Positions 1 through 11,345 of a stretch of 64,000 nucleotides of DNA are shown piece by piece (positions within the stretch are counted from its first letter, which is position 1; every line of letters starts with the position of its first letter). Source of the DNA: Tragulus kanchil (taxonomy: Eukaryota > Chordata > Mammalia > Artiodactyla > Tragulidae); the NCBI GenBank assembly GCA_022376925.1, contig JAIOJX010000032.1, positions 200,318,939 to 200,382,938 of the forward strand. Reading direction: 5' to 3'. The position numbers and the translations under genes are program-made. The notes under the pieces are model-generated. The model worked only from the letters and a program-made list of their open reading frames with translations. It searched no databases and had not been told where the DNA came from.

Positions 1-334
1 AGCCTCAGCTACTTGGGGGGTGACTGTTAACTCTCTTGATCCTTTCTGCAGCCCTGAGAAAGTCTTCTTATCTCCATTTTCAATAAAAGACTTAAGTGCT
101 AAAGTCTTACAACTCATTTCAATGATAAAAAGTTAATTGAGTGACTCATTCCAGTATATATCATTTAATCCCAAACATCCAGCCTAGAACTGCTGCTCTT
201 CTCGCCTCAAGGAGAGAATCGAGCAGAGATGTCTGCCTTTTCAAATTGACTGACAACAAAGAATTGAAAAGGCCTCACCTACTCTATGACCTTCACCATG
301 GGTGAAATCATAGTCACACTGAAAATAGTAACAC

Positions 335-552
335 TAATATTTACTAAGCACCTCCTACGAGGCATTGTGCTCAGCATCTAAAGTGTAGCAGTCCATCAGA
401 TCCTGGCAATACCCATTTGAGGTACTGACCATTATTCCCTCACTTCAGATGCAGAAACAGACATGGAGAGTAGTTAAGGAACCAGTCTATGGTCACACAC
501 CCAGTAAGCGGCAGAGCAAAACCTGAACCTAGTGAGTCACCTCCAGAGTCCA
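335..552 (-). mobile_element. MIR SINE fragment
   Basis: The plus strand reads as the reverse complement of the MIR core: a 'ttactaagcacc...' start, a 'catttgaggtactgac' middle, and a 'ggtcacacacccagtaag' plus 'ggcagagc' end. It is old and diverged. Its 3' part, including the small open frame that begins near 489, is carried again in duplication 1. This is a non-coding fossil, and the open frame is a chance reading of the repeat. Confidence 0.75.
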
Positions 553-2692
553 TGGACATTACCACTTATGAACATTCAGAACAAGGTCCCATAATCAGCA
601 CTCATGAGCTCATCGTTAATAACACACTGGAAATCATGCATGTTCAACTTCCCTATTCAAAAGCTAAATTTCTCTTAGTTCTAGTGCACTGACCATGTGC
701 AGAGGGAGAAAACTGCAAGATTCGTAGGCAATCACTCAAGTGAGTGAGAAAAGAAACGATAAAGTTTAATGACTAGCAGTTTCTCCTTTCTCACTCCCAC
801 CCAGCAACATATGAGATCTCTCTGTCCTCACCAAACTGCAGCTTTCTTTGCATCTGAGCTCAATGCCTATGACCAGAGCTCTTGTAAAGGTTAATTATTA
901 ATGTAGACCAATAGCTCATCCCACAGGGACAGACTGAGGCTTGGCTCCACTGAACAATAAATGGAAAAAGAACTCAAACATCCCTACAGGAGGCAGGAGG
1001 ATAAGAAGAAAGGGGACTTTTAAAAGAATGGAGCATCCTATCAAGAGGAACTCTTCTGTGAGAAGGGTACAGAACCAAGACCAGGACAATCACTGACTAG
1101 AATGGAGATTTCTGGAGAGACAGGCAAAGACTTCTCTCAAAAGCTCTTTGAAAATGAGCTCTCTAGCTACTCCATGGATCTGAAATTACTTGTCTATTTA
1201 TATGCAGCTTCCACACCTTTTCCACTGACTGTTGAGTTACCTCTCTGAGAGCCATTGTAGTTATTTCTAAAGACAGAAACTGTTCCCATTTCCCTACAGG
1301 CCCAGGGAATTTATCAAGATTAAATGGGACATTATATCTGGTAGAACATAGAAAATCCTAAACGGTACACAAACCTAGCAACACATAATAGTGTACCTTG
1401 GTTACCAGCAGAACTGGAGTACTCTTGAAATTGACAAGGGACTAATGGTCTTCTGAGGATCTCCTACCAACAGGAAAGGGACATAGGGCAGGGGTCTTGT
1501 AGCCCAGTGACATTCAATTTAGAAGCTTCCTGGCTGGCATCCTCATCCCCCTCACAGGTCCAATATCAGATGCAGAAACAGACATGGAGAGTAGTTAAGG
1601 AACCAGTCTATGGTCACACACCCAGTAAGCGGCAGAGCAAAACCTGAACCTAGTGAGTCACCTCCAGAGTCCATGGACATTACCACTTATGAACATTCAG
1701 AACAAGGTCCCATAATCAGCACTCATGAGCTCATCGTTAATAACACACTGGAAATCATGCATGTTCAACTTCCCTATTCAAAAGCTAAATTTCTCTTAGT
1801 TCTAGTGCACTGACCATGTGCAGAGGGAGAAAACTGCAAGATTCGTAGGCAATCACTCAAGTGAGTGAGAAAAGAAACGATAAAGTTTAATGACTAGCAG
1901 TTTCTCCTTTCTCACTCCCACCCAGCAACATATGAGATCTCTCTGTCCTCACCAAACTGCAGCTTTCTTTGCATCTGAGCTCAATGCCTATGACCAGAGC
2001 TCTTGTAAAGGTTAATTATTAATGTAGACCAATAGCTCATCCCACAGGGACAGACTGAGGCTTGGCTCCACTGAACAATAAATGGAAAAAGAACTCAAAC
2101 ATCCCTACAGGAGGCAGGAGGATAAGAAGAAAGGGGACTTTTAAAAGAATGGAGCATCCTATCAAGAGGAACTCTTCTGTGAGAAGGGTACAGAACCAAG
2201 ACCAGGACAATCACTGACTAGAATGGAGATTTCTGGAGAGACAGGCAAAGACTTCTCTCAAAAGCTCTTTGAAAATGAGCTCTCTAGCTACTCCATGGAT
2301 CTGAAATTACTTGTCTATTTATATGCAGCTTCCACACCTTTTCCACTGACTGTTGAGTTACCTCTCTGAGAGCCATTGTAGTTATTTCTAAAGACAGAAA
2401 CTGTTCCCATTTCCCTACAGGCCCAGGGAATTTATCAAGATTAAATGGGACATTATATCTGGTAGAACATAGAAAATCCTAAACGGTACACAAACCTAGC
2501 AACACATAATAGTGTACCTTGGTTACCAGCAGAACTGGAGTACTCTTGGAAATTGACAAGGGACTGATGGTCTTCTGAGGATCTCCTACCAACAGGAAAG
2601 GGACATAGGGCAGGGGTCTTGTAGCCCAGTGACATTCAATTTAGAAGCTTCCTGGCTGGCATCCTCATCCCCCTCACAGGTCCAATATCAGA
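445..2692. repeat. Tandem duplication 1, period about 1121 bp
   Basis: Copy A runs about 445-1569 and copy B about 1570-2692, in direct orientation with no spacer. The copies share a 'tcaga' microhomology at the junction. Differences are few: copy B has one extra g in 'cttggaaattg' (copy A 'cttgaaattg') and 'gggactgatgg' for copy A 'gggactaatgg'. Neither flank is duplicated. The unit contains part of a MIR and otherwise anonymous sequence. Near-identity without shared function fits an uncollapsed contig overlap better than a biological repeat. Confidence 0.95.
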
Positions 2693-3180
2693 CCATGGCA
2701 TGGCCATGCAGAAGTGCAGCAAGGCCCTTCTCCAGTACCACAATTCAAAAGCATCCATCTGGTACAGTATTTTTTATAAATTCACACTTTCTTCTAAATG
2801 AAAGGCCCTGTCTTATAACTGGACTAGGAAGAGACATGGCACCAGGTGACAGAAAGAAGTCTTGGCTGACAACTGGCCCCAACAAGGAACAATGAAAGAC
2901 AGGGTGGAAACAACTCCCCATGGGAGATGTCACACAGCCCAGGAGGTATAGAGGTAGAGTCACAAATAGTGACAAGCCCAACCTCGGGCTTCTAAAAGCT
3001 GTTGCTTGTTCTTACAGCTCATGCTTAGAAGCTGGACAGTAAACCCATTGTGGACAGAGTCTAGGGTTAAGACAGACTCTCTCAGATCAATACCTCTTGT
3101 ATGTCTGTCCTTTGACACAGAGGCACACAAGAACAGTGCTAGCAAAAAGGCAGTCTACGATAGCAGGGACAATACAATAA
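2693..3180. other. Unclassified intergenic sequence
   Basis: I recognise no repeat family, gene or RNA here. Short open frames occur on both strands and overlap one another, which suggests chance. It lies between duplication 1 and a MIR. Confidence 0.5.
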
Positions 3181-3184
3181 AAGC

Positions 3185-3397
3185 AGTTCCCACCTATCGA
3201 GGGCCTACTATGTACCAGATACTTCAAAAGTTCTAACGTACATCATCCACTTTAAGGAAGCAAAATAGGTAACTTCAGCCTAATTTTGCAGAAATAAGGC
3301 TCAGAGGTGATAGTCCCTTGTCAAAGATCACACAGGCCCTTAAACCAGGGCTTGAACCTGGATTACTCTGACTGCACTGGGCCAAGGCCATGTGTTC
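3185..3397 (-). mobile_element. MIR SINE, antisense
   Basis: The order 'gggcctactatgtaccagatac', 'ttttgcagaaataaggctcagaggt', 'caaagatcacacaggc' and 'cagggcttgaacc' is that of reverse-complement MIR. The copy is almost full length and diverged. Confidence 0.8.
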
Positions 3398-3454
3398 CAG
3401 GGGTGGCCATTTCTCAGCTCTCTGGTAGCACACACCTACCCATAAAGCTGAAAC

Positions 3455-3740
3455 TCCTTGAATCAGGCACAAAAAACACACTGTGCTCCATCCAGACCTA
3501 TCAAGCCCTTCGTACTTGGTCTGTCCTCTCTAATGGCTCCCTCTCTCCGCTCCCCACTCCAAGCCACCTCGGTGGCCTCTGTGTGAACCCCAGTGTCGGG
3601 GCTTCTGCATACTTACTCACCTTGTAGGTTTCCCAGCCTACACTGCCTTCCTCTCCTCTTCAAACTCTAAACCATGCCCTTTCACCAGGATCTACCACCA
3701 AACCCATTCCAGGCCCTCTCTGACTACTCTAGTTCTTGCT
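3455..3740 (+). mobile_element. L2-like LINE fragment
   Basis: Pyrimidine-rich text such as 'ccctttcaccaggatc' and 'ccaggccctctctgactac' resembles the L2 3' region (the 'cttccctgaccacc' segment). Divergence is high, so the family call is tentative. Confidence 0.4.
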
Positions 3741-3854
3741 GATGCCCAACACGTGACAAACTTGGGATCCTTACACTGGAGCCATCTGCCTGAATGCCCA
3801 AACCACTAGCCTTGACTGGAAAAGAGGAAGCTGTTCTTTCAAGATTTGTTTGTC

Positions 3855-4093
3855 TGGTTTTGGCTGTGCTGAGTTTTTGTTACTATATGTGGACCTTGTC
3901 TCGTTGTGGCCAGTAGGGGTTACTCTCTAGGTTGCGGCATACAGGCTTTTCATTGTGGTGACTTCTCTTGCTGTGGAGCACAGGCTCTAGGTGCATGGGC
4001 TTCAGTACAACTACAGGCTTAGTTGCCCTGTGGGATCTTTCCAGACCAGGGATCAATTTTATGTCCCCTGCATTGGCAGGAGAGAAGCCCCAG
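3855..4093 (-). mobile_element. CHR-2-type tRNA-Glu SINE
   Basis: The plus strand shows the reverse complement of CHR-2: 'ttggctgtgctgag', 'cttctcttgctgtggagcac', 'aggctctaggtgcatgggcttcag', 'gcttagttgccctgtggga' and 'gtcccctgcattggcagg'. The tRNA-derived end is partly lost on the right. Confidence 0.75.
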
Positions 4094-4452
4094 GAGAAGC
4101 TACTTTAAATCTACACGAGCTGCTTTCTGTGTTAGGTTCTTCCATGGTGCTCAGGGTTATCTATGGCAGGTCCAGGAGCCTGAATCTAAGGAGCAGCAAC
4201 AGTCCCAGTTCACGGGGATATTTTTCTTGCTCTTCTGTCTTATCCCGGGACACCCTGGACACTGTCTTCAGCTTTCTGAGAACGTATGTCCACATATTCT
4301 GCGGTAAATGCCACATTCCTCTGCACTCCAGCAAGGGACCCAGAAGGAATGCGGGAGTGTGGGTGTGTGCCCCGCGGTGCCCAGATGGCCCTGCAGTTCC
4401 ATTTCTCCTGTTCAGGAAGAGCAGCCTTACCACCTGGCCTTTCTTTCTTTTT
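4094..4452. other. Unclassified sequence between two SINEs
   Basis: Moderately GC-rich sequence with several overlapping short open frames on both strands. I see no family signature, splice-bounded exon or protein motif. Confidence 0.45.
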
Positions 4453-4720
4453 CTTTAATTTTTGCCTCTTTTATTGGTTTTTTATTTATTTATTTTCATC
4501 CATCTTTATCCTTTGGCCTGTGTGGGCCTCCCATCGCAGCGGCCTCTCTTGTTGCAGAGCACTGGCTCTGGGCACATGCGCTCCAGACCACTGGCTCGTA
4601 ATTGGACACTCCAGCCCATCCGCTCTGCAGCATGTGGGATCTTCCCGGGCCAGGGATGGGACCGGTGCCCCTTGCACTGCAAAGCGGACTCTTTACCCAC
4701 TAAACTACCAGGGAAGCCCT
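4453..4720 (-). mobile_element. tRNA-Glu SINE, C-tail type (older copy)
   Basis: In reverse complement it starts with the 'gggcttccctggtagtttagtggg'-like tRNA head. It continues with 'ggaagatcccacatgc', 'ccaattacgagcc' and 'gagcgcatgtgcccagagcc', and ends in a 'gatgaaaataaataaat' and 'aataaaagaggc' tail. The body differs from CHR-2 and matches the elements near 9141, 32750, 45505, 60539 and 63120. This copy has several substitutions and no clear target-site duplication. Confidence 0.75.
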
Positions 4721-5548
4721 TTTCTCTTGTTTTTAAAGCATCTGTAATCCTCTATGTGTCTACATGGAGGGCAATTTCAATAAAACCACCAGATTGTCTT
4801 ACAGGTCTATGACTCCTAGGCCTGTGACTTGATGACTGAGCACCACTGCTCTGACCCAGGTCAGTGGAGGATGTCTGAAGTCAGGACCCTCAGGGGCACA
4901 TCCACTGGAGTATGTGTGCCAGACAAGAAGAGAGAAAAGCCAGTGTCAGGGGCCTTGGTGTGCAACAGTCCTGACAACAAACCCCAACAAAATCTTTCAA
5001 CTTTAGACGTGTGTGTGGAACAGTTTACACACAACAAGCAAAAGACAAAGGTTTATTCCCCGCTGCAACCTAATCCTCTGACAATAGATAATAACAAAAT
5101 GAGCATTTTTTCTCTTCAGCTTTGAGGATGGCGCAGCTTCTAGATAAACTGGGGAGTAATCTTATTATTGTGTGACATTTCTACTCTGAGTAAATACATA
5201 AGAGGCTCTGGGAAAGCATCTTGCTTCTGGGGCAGTCACAGAATCACATATCCTACCTTCTCTCCACCACGTCCCTTCCACCATTCAGGCAACTGATGCC
5301 TCTGGTTGGTGGTGATCTTCTCTCCTAGGAATCACCTGCCCCACTCATCTGTCACCTCAAAACAGTCAACCTTGTTATCTTTCCACAAGCACAGATCCTG
5401 CTGTTTTAAGTAAACCCCAAACACCTTATTAGCAAACCATATGCGCTACAACTTTAAGGATCTGAACCAGCTACTTGTCTGTTCAAGAGACCAACGATAG
5501 ACTCTGGATTTAACAAATTCTGAACTTAAGACAAAAAATAGCATAATT
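4721..5548. other. Unclassified intergenic sequence
   Basis: I recognise no gene or repeat family. The 98-codon open frame at 4829-5125 has no motif I know, no upstream promoter and no composition bias that would argue for coding. Confidence 0.45.
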
Positions 5549-5743
5549 GGGACTTTCCTGGTGGCCCAGTGATTAAGAAATCACCATACAAGGCAGGGGA
5601 CATGGGTTTGATTTCTGACACCAGTCAAGGAACTAAGATCCTATATGCCTTGGGACAACTAAACCCACAGGCTACAACTACTGAAGCCCACGGGCTACAA
5701 ATAGTCTGTGCACAACTAAAACCTGATAAAGCCAAATAAATAA
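5549..5743 (+). mobile_element. CHR-2-type tRNA-Glu SINE, sense
   Basis: A tRNA-like head ('gggactttcctggtggccc', 'catgggtttgatttc') is followed by the CHR-2 body ('ggctacaactactgaagcccac') and the 'gccaaataaataa' tail. Its 3' part is repeated at about 6770-6832 by duplication 2, where about 26 bp ('tctgtgcacaactaaaacc...') are missing. Confidence 0.8.
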
Positions 5744-6304
5744 TGGAAGGATTATACAGTGGCCTCATGTAGCATTTATAAGACATGAAAGCCCCTAGTG
5801 ACAGTGATTCTTTATCTCACACATCAGGCGCTTGTACAGCTTTAGGATTCATGATCCTTAGCATGATTGTCACAGTGTACCACTGACCAAATTCCAACAG
5901 TGAACTCCTAGTACAAATGGGGCAGCAGATGGTCTTCTTAGCTTCCAAAGCCAAAGAAGCCGATATTTGGCACAGCCAAGGCCACATCTGCCTCTCTGGT
6001 CTGGCTAACAGGGGGTCAGCAAACGAACTCTGCCTGCCGAGCTACAGCTGACACCAACCTGGGGCCATGAGACCCCACTGCTGCATACCACGGACATCAT
6101 TTCCATGGTTTCTGTTCTGTTCACAGTGGTCAGGATCTGCCAAAGGTAAAACACAAGTGCCAGAAATAGAAGCTGGAAACTGAGGTTCAGACTGGCAAAA
6201 GATAACTGAGTTCTAGGGCTCAAAAGAAAGGCCAAAGACTCCAGATGAAGTTGAAGCCTATAGTAGAAATGTTGGCAATTAAATTTTTAAAAGGCGAGGT
6301 GAAC

Positions 6305-6461
6305 TTACTGGATAGCACAGGGAACTCTACCTAATGTACTGCTGTGACCCAAATAGAAAGGAAGTCCACAAGAGAGGGGATGTATGTATGGGTATGGTTG
6401 ATTCATTTATCTGTACAGTAGAAACCAACACAACATGTAAACTCAAGATACACCAACAGAA
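6305..6461 (+). mobile_element. L1 3' end fragment
   Basis: The text 'gatagcacagggaactctac', 'gggatgtatgtatgggtatgg', 'ttgattcatttatctgtaca' and 'aacacaacatgtaaactca' is the 3' UTR of artiodactyl L1. It is truncated and non-coding. Confidence 0.75.
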
Positions 6462-7397
6462 ATGTATTTAAGCCAATACATTTAGAAAAGATGGGTTATT
6501 CAACATTTTATGGGTCAACCAAAACATATGAAAGCTGGTTCTCAAATACAACCAGTTTATAATCCCTGCTCTATGGCCCCACTCGTAAGAGAGTGGCAGG
6601 AAAAGATAAAAGGGACAGGAAAGCAAGCTGAAGTTGTAAGAACAATGCAGACAAATTTAAGTACAGAAATTGAGCCAGCAAAGTCCTCAGTCCCTTTCTC
6701 ATTAAAAAAAAAAGGATCATCCATCACGAGAATGCAGTCAATAAGCCTGTGAGCAAGTCAACTTTTTGCGGACAACTAAACCCACAGGCTACAACTACTG
6801 AAGCCCACGGGCTACAAATAGCCAAATAAATAAAATTGGAAGGATTATACAGTGGCCTCATGTAGCATTTATAAGACATGAAAGCCCCTAGTGACAGTGA
6901 TTCTTTATCTCACACATCAGGCGCTTGTACAGCTTTAGGATTCATGATCCTTAGCATGATTGTCACAGTGTACCACTGACCAAATTCCAACAGTGAACTC
7001 CTAGTACAAATGGGGCAGCAGATGGTCTTCTTAGCTTCCAAAGCCAAAGAAGCCGATATTTGGCACAGCCAAGGCCACATCTGCCTCTCTGGTCTGGCTA
7101 ACAGGGGGTCAGCAAACGAACTCTGCCTGCCGAGCTACAGCTGACACCAACCTGGGGCCATGAGACCCCACTGCTGCATACCACGGACATCATTTCCATG
7201 GTTTCTGTTCTGTTCACAGTGGTCAGGATCTGCCAAAGGTAAAACACAAGTGCCAGAAATAGAAGCTGGAAACTGAGGTTCAGACTGGCAAAAGATAACT
7301 GAGTTCTAGGGCTCAAAAGAAAGGCCAAAGACTCCAGATGAAGTTGAAGCCTATAGTAGAAATGTTGGCAATTAAATTTTTAAAAGGCGAGGTGAAC

Positions 7398-7554
7398 TTA
7401 CTGGATAGCACAGGGAACTCTACCTAATGTACTGCTGTGACCCAAATAGAAAGGAAGTCCACAAGAGAGGGGATGTATGTATGGGTATGGTTGATTCATT
7501 TATCTGTACAGTAGAAACCAACACAACATGTAAACTCAAGATACACCAACAGAA
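7398..7554 (+). mobile_element. L1 3' end fragment, duplicate copy
   Basis: This is the same L1 tail as at 6305, present again because it lies inside duplication 2. It is not an independent insertion. Confidence 0.8.
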
Positions 7555-7871
7555 ATGTATTTAAGCCAATACATTTAGAAAAGATGGGTTATTCAACATT
7601 TTATGGGTCAACCAAAACATATGAAAGCTGGTTCTCAAATACAACCAGTTTATAATCCCTGCTCTATGGCCCCACTCGTAAGAGAGTGGCAGGAAAAGAT
7701 AAAAGGGACAGGAAAGCAAGCTGAAGTTGTAAGAACAATACAGACAAATTTAAGTACAGAAATTGAGCCAGCAAAGTCCTCAGTCCCTTTCTCATTTAAA
7801 AAAAAAAAAAAAAGGATCATCCATCACGTAGCTATACATGCAGTCCAGAGAGTAAGCCTGTGAGCAAGTCA

Positions 7872-8095
7872 GTTAGTCTGACCTCATAAACCCAAGGTCA
7901 TGGCTGCCAGCCCCAAAATCTCACTAATGATTCAAGTTATCATCTCTTATGCTGAAAACGTAGACAAACATTTATTCCTTTGATGGATTCTTTGAGAGAA
8001 AACAATGATCATGTAAGCCTGTACTTAACCACAAACACAAACACGAAGTAGTTTAAGACTAATAATCTTTGACAAAGTCAAAAAGTGATCATGAT
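7872..8095. other. Unclassified sequence
   Basis: AT-rich sequence with nothing recognisable. It lies between duplication 2 and a Bov-tA element. Confidence 0.5.
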
Positions 8096-8287
8096 AGGCT
8101 CAGTCATGGCTGACTCTTTGCGACCCAATGGACTGTAGTTCGCCAGGCTCCTCCATCCCTGGGATTCTCCAGGCAAGAATACTGGAGTGAGTTGCCATGC
8201 CTGTCTCCAAGGCATCTGACCCAGGGATTGAACCCAGGTCTCCTGCACTGCAAGCAGATTCTTTACAATCAGGGCCACCAGGAAGCC
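8096..8287 (-). mobile_element. Bov-tA SINE, antisense
   Basis: The order 'ctcagtcatggctgactctt', 'gggattctccaggcaagaat', 'actggagtgagttgccatgc' and 'tctcctgcactgcaagcaga', ending in 'ccaccaggaagcc', is the reverse complement of Bov-tA (BovB-derived body plus tRNA-Glu head). Confidence 0.9.
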
Positions 8288-8400
8288 ATCACTTTCGGTC
8301 ACTTTTCAAGAAGTTCAAGATTTCCAACCTTTGGCGTAGTGAAGGTCTCAATTTAAGTCTTTGAGAGGGAGAACTTCCTTAAGACTTTTTTTTTTTTTTA

Positions 8401-8597
8401 TGGTTGCACTGGGTCTATGCTGCTGCTCATAGGCTTTCCTTAGTTGTTTCTCATTATGACGGCCTCTCTTACTACAGAGCGCAGGCTCTAGGCAATCAGG
8501 CTTCAGTAGCTGCAGTGTATAGGCTTAGTTGCCCCATGGCATGTGGACTAAGAAACAAACCTTTATCCCCTGCATTAGCAGGTAGATTCTTAACCTC
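8401..8597 (-). mobile_element. CHR-2-type SINE, antisense
   Basis: After a T-tract comes 'ggttgcactgggtctatgctg', then 'ggcctctcttactacagagc', 'caggctctaggcaatcaggc', 'gcttagttgccccatggcat' and 'cccctgcattagcaggtag'. This is a diverged reverse-complement CHR-2 copy. Confidence 0.75.
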
Positions 8598-8799
8598 TAG
8601 AAAACTGAAAGTCTTAGGAATTTTACTCCACTAAAAAGGTTGTTTGGGCACATATGTTTATGTACTCCATAGAAAAAATTTTCAGCTAAGCAAATTGTGG
8701 GCTTATTTAGGATACAATCAAAGTTCAGTTTATCACAAGAGACAAGATGTGCCAATTCAGGCTTCATCATCCTCACAGAACTTTCTAAGTGAAGTGAGA

Positions 8800-9101
8800 G
8801 AATGCTGCTCAGTCATGTCCAACTCTTTCTGACCCATGGACAAGCCATGGAATTCTTCAAGTTGGAATACTGGAGTGGGTAGCCTTTCCCTTCTCCAGGA
8901 GATCTTCCCAACCCAGGAATCAAACCCAGATCTCCCACATTGCGGGCAGATTCTTTAACATCTGAGCCACCAGGGGAGCCCAAGAATACTGGGATGGGTA
9001 GCCAATCCCTTCTCTAGGGGATATTCTTGACCTAGGAATTGAACTGGGGTCTCCTGGACTACTGGCAGATTCTTTACCAGCTGAGCTACAAGGGAAGTCC
9101 C
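8800..9101 (-). mobile_element. Two adjacent Bov-tA units, antisense
   Basis: A full antisense Bov-tA (8800-8981) ends at 'tctgagccaccaggggagccc'. It is followed directly by a second antisense head-plus-partial-body ('aagaatactgggatgggtag' to 'ctgagctacaagggaagtcc'). The second unit begins inside the BovB part, so this is either a tandem composite or an insertion beside a truncated copy. Confidence 0.85.
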
Positions 9102-9129
9102 TCAGGGCCTCCTAAGAGTTTGCTAAATC

Positions 9130-9461
9130 AATGAACCCAGGGGCTTCCCTGGTGGTCCATTGGGTAAGAACACCGCCTTGCAGTGCAAGGGGCGCCAGTT
9201 CAATCCCGGGCCTGGGAAGATCCCACGTGCCACGGAGCAGCTGGACTGATGTGGCTAATTACCGAGCCAGAGCTCTGGAATGCATGCGCCCAGAGCCGGT
9301 GATCTGCGACAACAGAGGCCACTGTGATGGGAGGCCCACACGGGCCAAAAGAACAAAGATGGATAAAAATAGATAAATGAAAGACCAAAAGAAGTGGCCC
9401 GCCCATCCCCCTCCCTCCCCCCCCCACCTCCCCCTACCCAAAAAAAAAAAAATGAACCCAG
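9130..9461 (+). mobile_element. tRNA-Glu SINE, C-tail type, with 11-bp TSD
   Basis: The element is 9141-9450, flanked by the exact target-site duplication 'aatgaacccag' (9130-9140 and 9451-9461). It has a tRNA head with a box-B-like 'gccagttcaatccc', the body 'ggaagatcccacgtgcc' and 'gagctctggaatgcatgcgc', a tail 'agaagtggcccgcc', a long C-rich tract and a terminal A-run. The clean duplication and long A-tail suggest fairly recent insertion. The 171-codon antisense frame across it is an incidental reading. Confidence 0.9.
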
Positions 9462-9910
9462 AACTTGGTGCAGACAGACCATAGGCTTGGTCTAACCATA
9501 ACCAGGCAAAGAAATAAGATGTAAACATGCAGGTACAGGCCAGTTTTCCAAGACTGGCCTTACCAATGAATGGTGAAAAGGTTTCTAGGTAATTCAGAGA
9601 AGTTTTCCAGGAGATCCTTTTAGCCACAGCTGCACAGAAAACTCTCCCATCTCTAAGAGCCATATTGGCAAATATATATTTCTCTCTCTTCTTCCTAAAA
9701 GATGGCATTGTTAACTGATGTAATTTTATTCTATTCCCTTTCTCATTAAACCCAGATGAAGCTTCAGAATTCAAGGCTGTGCTCTATAAAGTTACTACCA
9801 ATCACAGAACTGAAACTTGAGGCAAACCTATCTCTACTCTGGTTATCCTCTAACATAAAAGCCAGCGTAATGTAAATTAAGAATATTAATTAAGCCAACT
9901 TTATGTAACT

Positions 9911-10137
9911 TAGGGATTCCCAGCTGGCATTAGAAATTAAAAACCTGCCTACAATGCAGGAGACTTAAGAGACACAGGTTTGATCCCTGGGTCAGGAAGA
10001 TCCCTTGGAGATGGGCTTGGCAATTCACTCCAGTATTTTTGCCTGGAGAATCCCATGGACAGAGAAGCCAGGTGGATTACAGTTCATAGGACTGCAAAGA
10101 GTTGGACATGACTGAAACAACTGAGCACACACACAGT
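9911..10137 (+). mobile_element. Bov-tA SINE, sense
   Basis: Head 'gggattcccagctggcatta' with 'caggtttgatccctgggtca', then BovB body 'ggcaattcactccagtattt', 'gagaatcccatggacagaga', 'ctgcaaagagttggacatga', ending 'gagcacacacac'. The repeated word 'gtaaattaagaata' at 9872-9885 and 10138-10151 brackets it, but the left copy is about 25 bp away from the head. Confidence 0.9.
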
Positions 10138-10151
10138 GTAAATTAAGAATA

Positions 10152-10860
10152 CTGGAAACAAAAAAATCCATGTAAATATGTTACATAACTTTACCTCTAG
10201 ACCATGGAAGGCACAAAGTAAGATGAAATATAATCTTATACAAATATACTTAGAAATCCTGGAGGACACTTTATATCCGAATGGGAACAAGATATCTGTC
10301 ACTCCCGTGAATGCGTGTGCCAGGGTCTGTAATCAGAAAGTTGACCCAGATTGTATTTCTCTTCTCCCTGCTTTCTAGGAATGGCACGGGTGTGGTCTTC
10401 TAGACATTATAAACAGAGAGGTTGTGTATTTCTGTTGGGGCAACTAATGAATCCCCAGTGTCTGGCACATACTTGAGGCTTAAATACACTCTTAATTTTT
10501 GTACTGATATTTTCTTAAGGACTACACAGATCTACACAGTGAATGCCTCCATTTCTTTCTGTCTTAGAAGATTTCATAAGGACACCAATCTGACTACAAA
10601 GAAAGTTACTTGTCACAAAGCAGAGGAACTAAGATCAGATGAGTAGGTGGTACCTCATTATGAAAAGCTCTAAAAATAAGTCACTAGGCAATTGGGGAAA
10701 AAGGAACCATTAGAGTAGAAAGGAAGCCTTTAGCAGTTTGATTAGAAAGGTGACAAAATTTAAAAGGTGCCTTCCTGAATCACTAGGAATCCACTGTTAT
10801 TTTTATTCCAAGGACTAGAAATGACTCTCATTACTTTACTGTTTTCCCTGGAGATAATAT
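10152..10860. other. Unclassified intergenic sequence
   Basis: No recognised repeat or gene. Open frames of 66-74 codons on both strands have no recognisable motif. Confidence 0.45.
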
Positions 10861-11345
10861 GTCCTTCCCTGCCTAAAACTCTTCAATGGTTCTCTACCAA
10901 CTTCAGAGTCAAATGCAGACTTCTCAGCATTACATAAAAGTCTTCTGGTCTAGTCCCTCCTCACCACCACCAGCCTGGCCAAAGTTCTGCAGTTCTTCCA
11001 ATAAACCATCCCCATTCTAAGCCTCACTTGGATTCTCCATATGAATAACCACTGCTCACATGAGAGGAACATCTCTAGAACCACCTACTTTGGAAGTCTT
11101 TATTGATATTCTTACCCACTTCACCCCCACCCATGGCTGATTTCCTTCCCTCTGTTCCCACAGGTCCATAGTCTGCTATTAGAGAATTCATCATGCTGCG
11201 CTATAATTGTCTCTCTCCCCACAGTAGACTGGGATTTTCTCAAGTGGAAGATTTTGTGTTTTTTCCTGTGTCTTCCAAGGTCTGTTCCAGTGCCTGGCAC
11301 AAAGTCAGTATGTGTTTTTAGGAGAATGTGGAAGAATGGATAAAG
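10861..11345 (+). mobile_element. L2 LINE 3' region
   Basis: The order 'gcctaaaactcttcaatggt', 'agtcaaatgcagacttctca', 'gtcttctggtctagtccctc', 'cagcctggcc', then 'gactgggattttctcaagtg' and 'tccagtgcctggcacaaagt' follows the L2 3' region in sense orientation. It is a non-coding remnant. The part from about 10936 on is repeated by duplication 3. Confidence 0.7.

Larger units (their letters stand above)
5653..7871. repeat. Tandem duplication 2, period about 1093-1117 bp
   Basis: Copy A is about 5653-6760, filler is 6761-6769 and copy B is about 6770-7871. The period is 1117 at the start and 1093 after a 26-bp deletion near the start of copy B. The last 45 bp of copy A is a degraded version of the copy B end: 'cacgagaatgcagtcaataag' in A against 'cacgtagctatacatgcagtccagagagtaag' read across B. 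Errors are therefore concentrated at the junction, while the interiors are almost identical. Confidence 0.95.

Noticed and set aside
9141..9210. tRNA-like heads of SINEs as functional tRNA genes
   Set aside because: They are fused to SINE bodies, carry mismatches that break the cloverleaf, and are flanked by insertion-site duplications.
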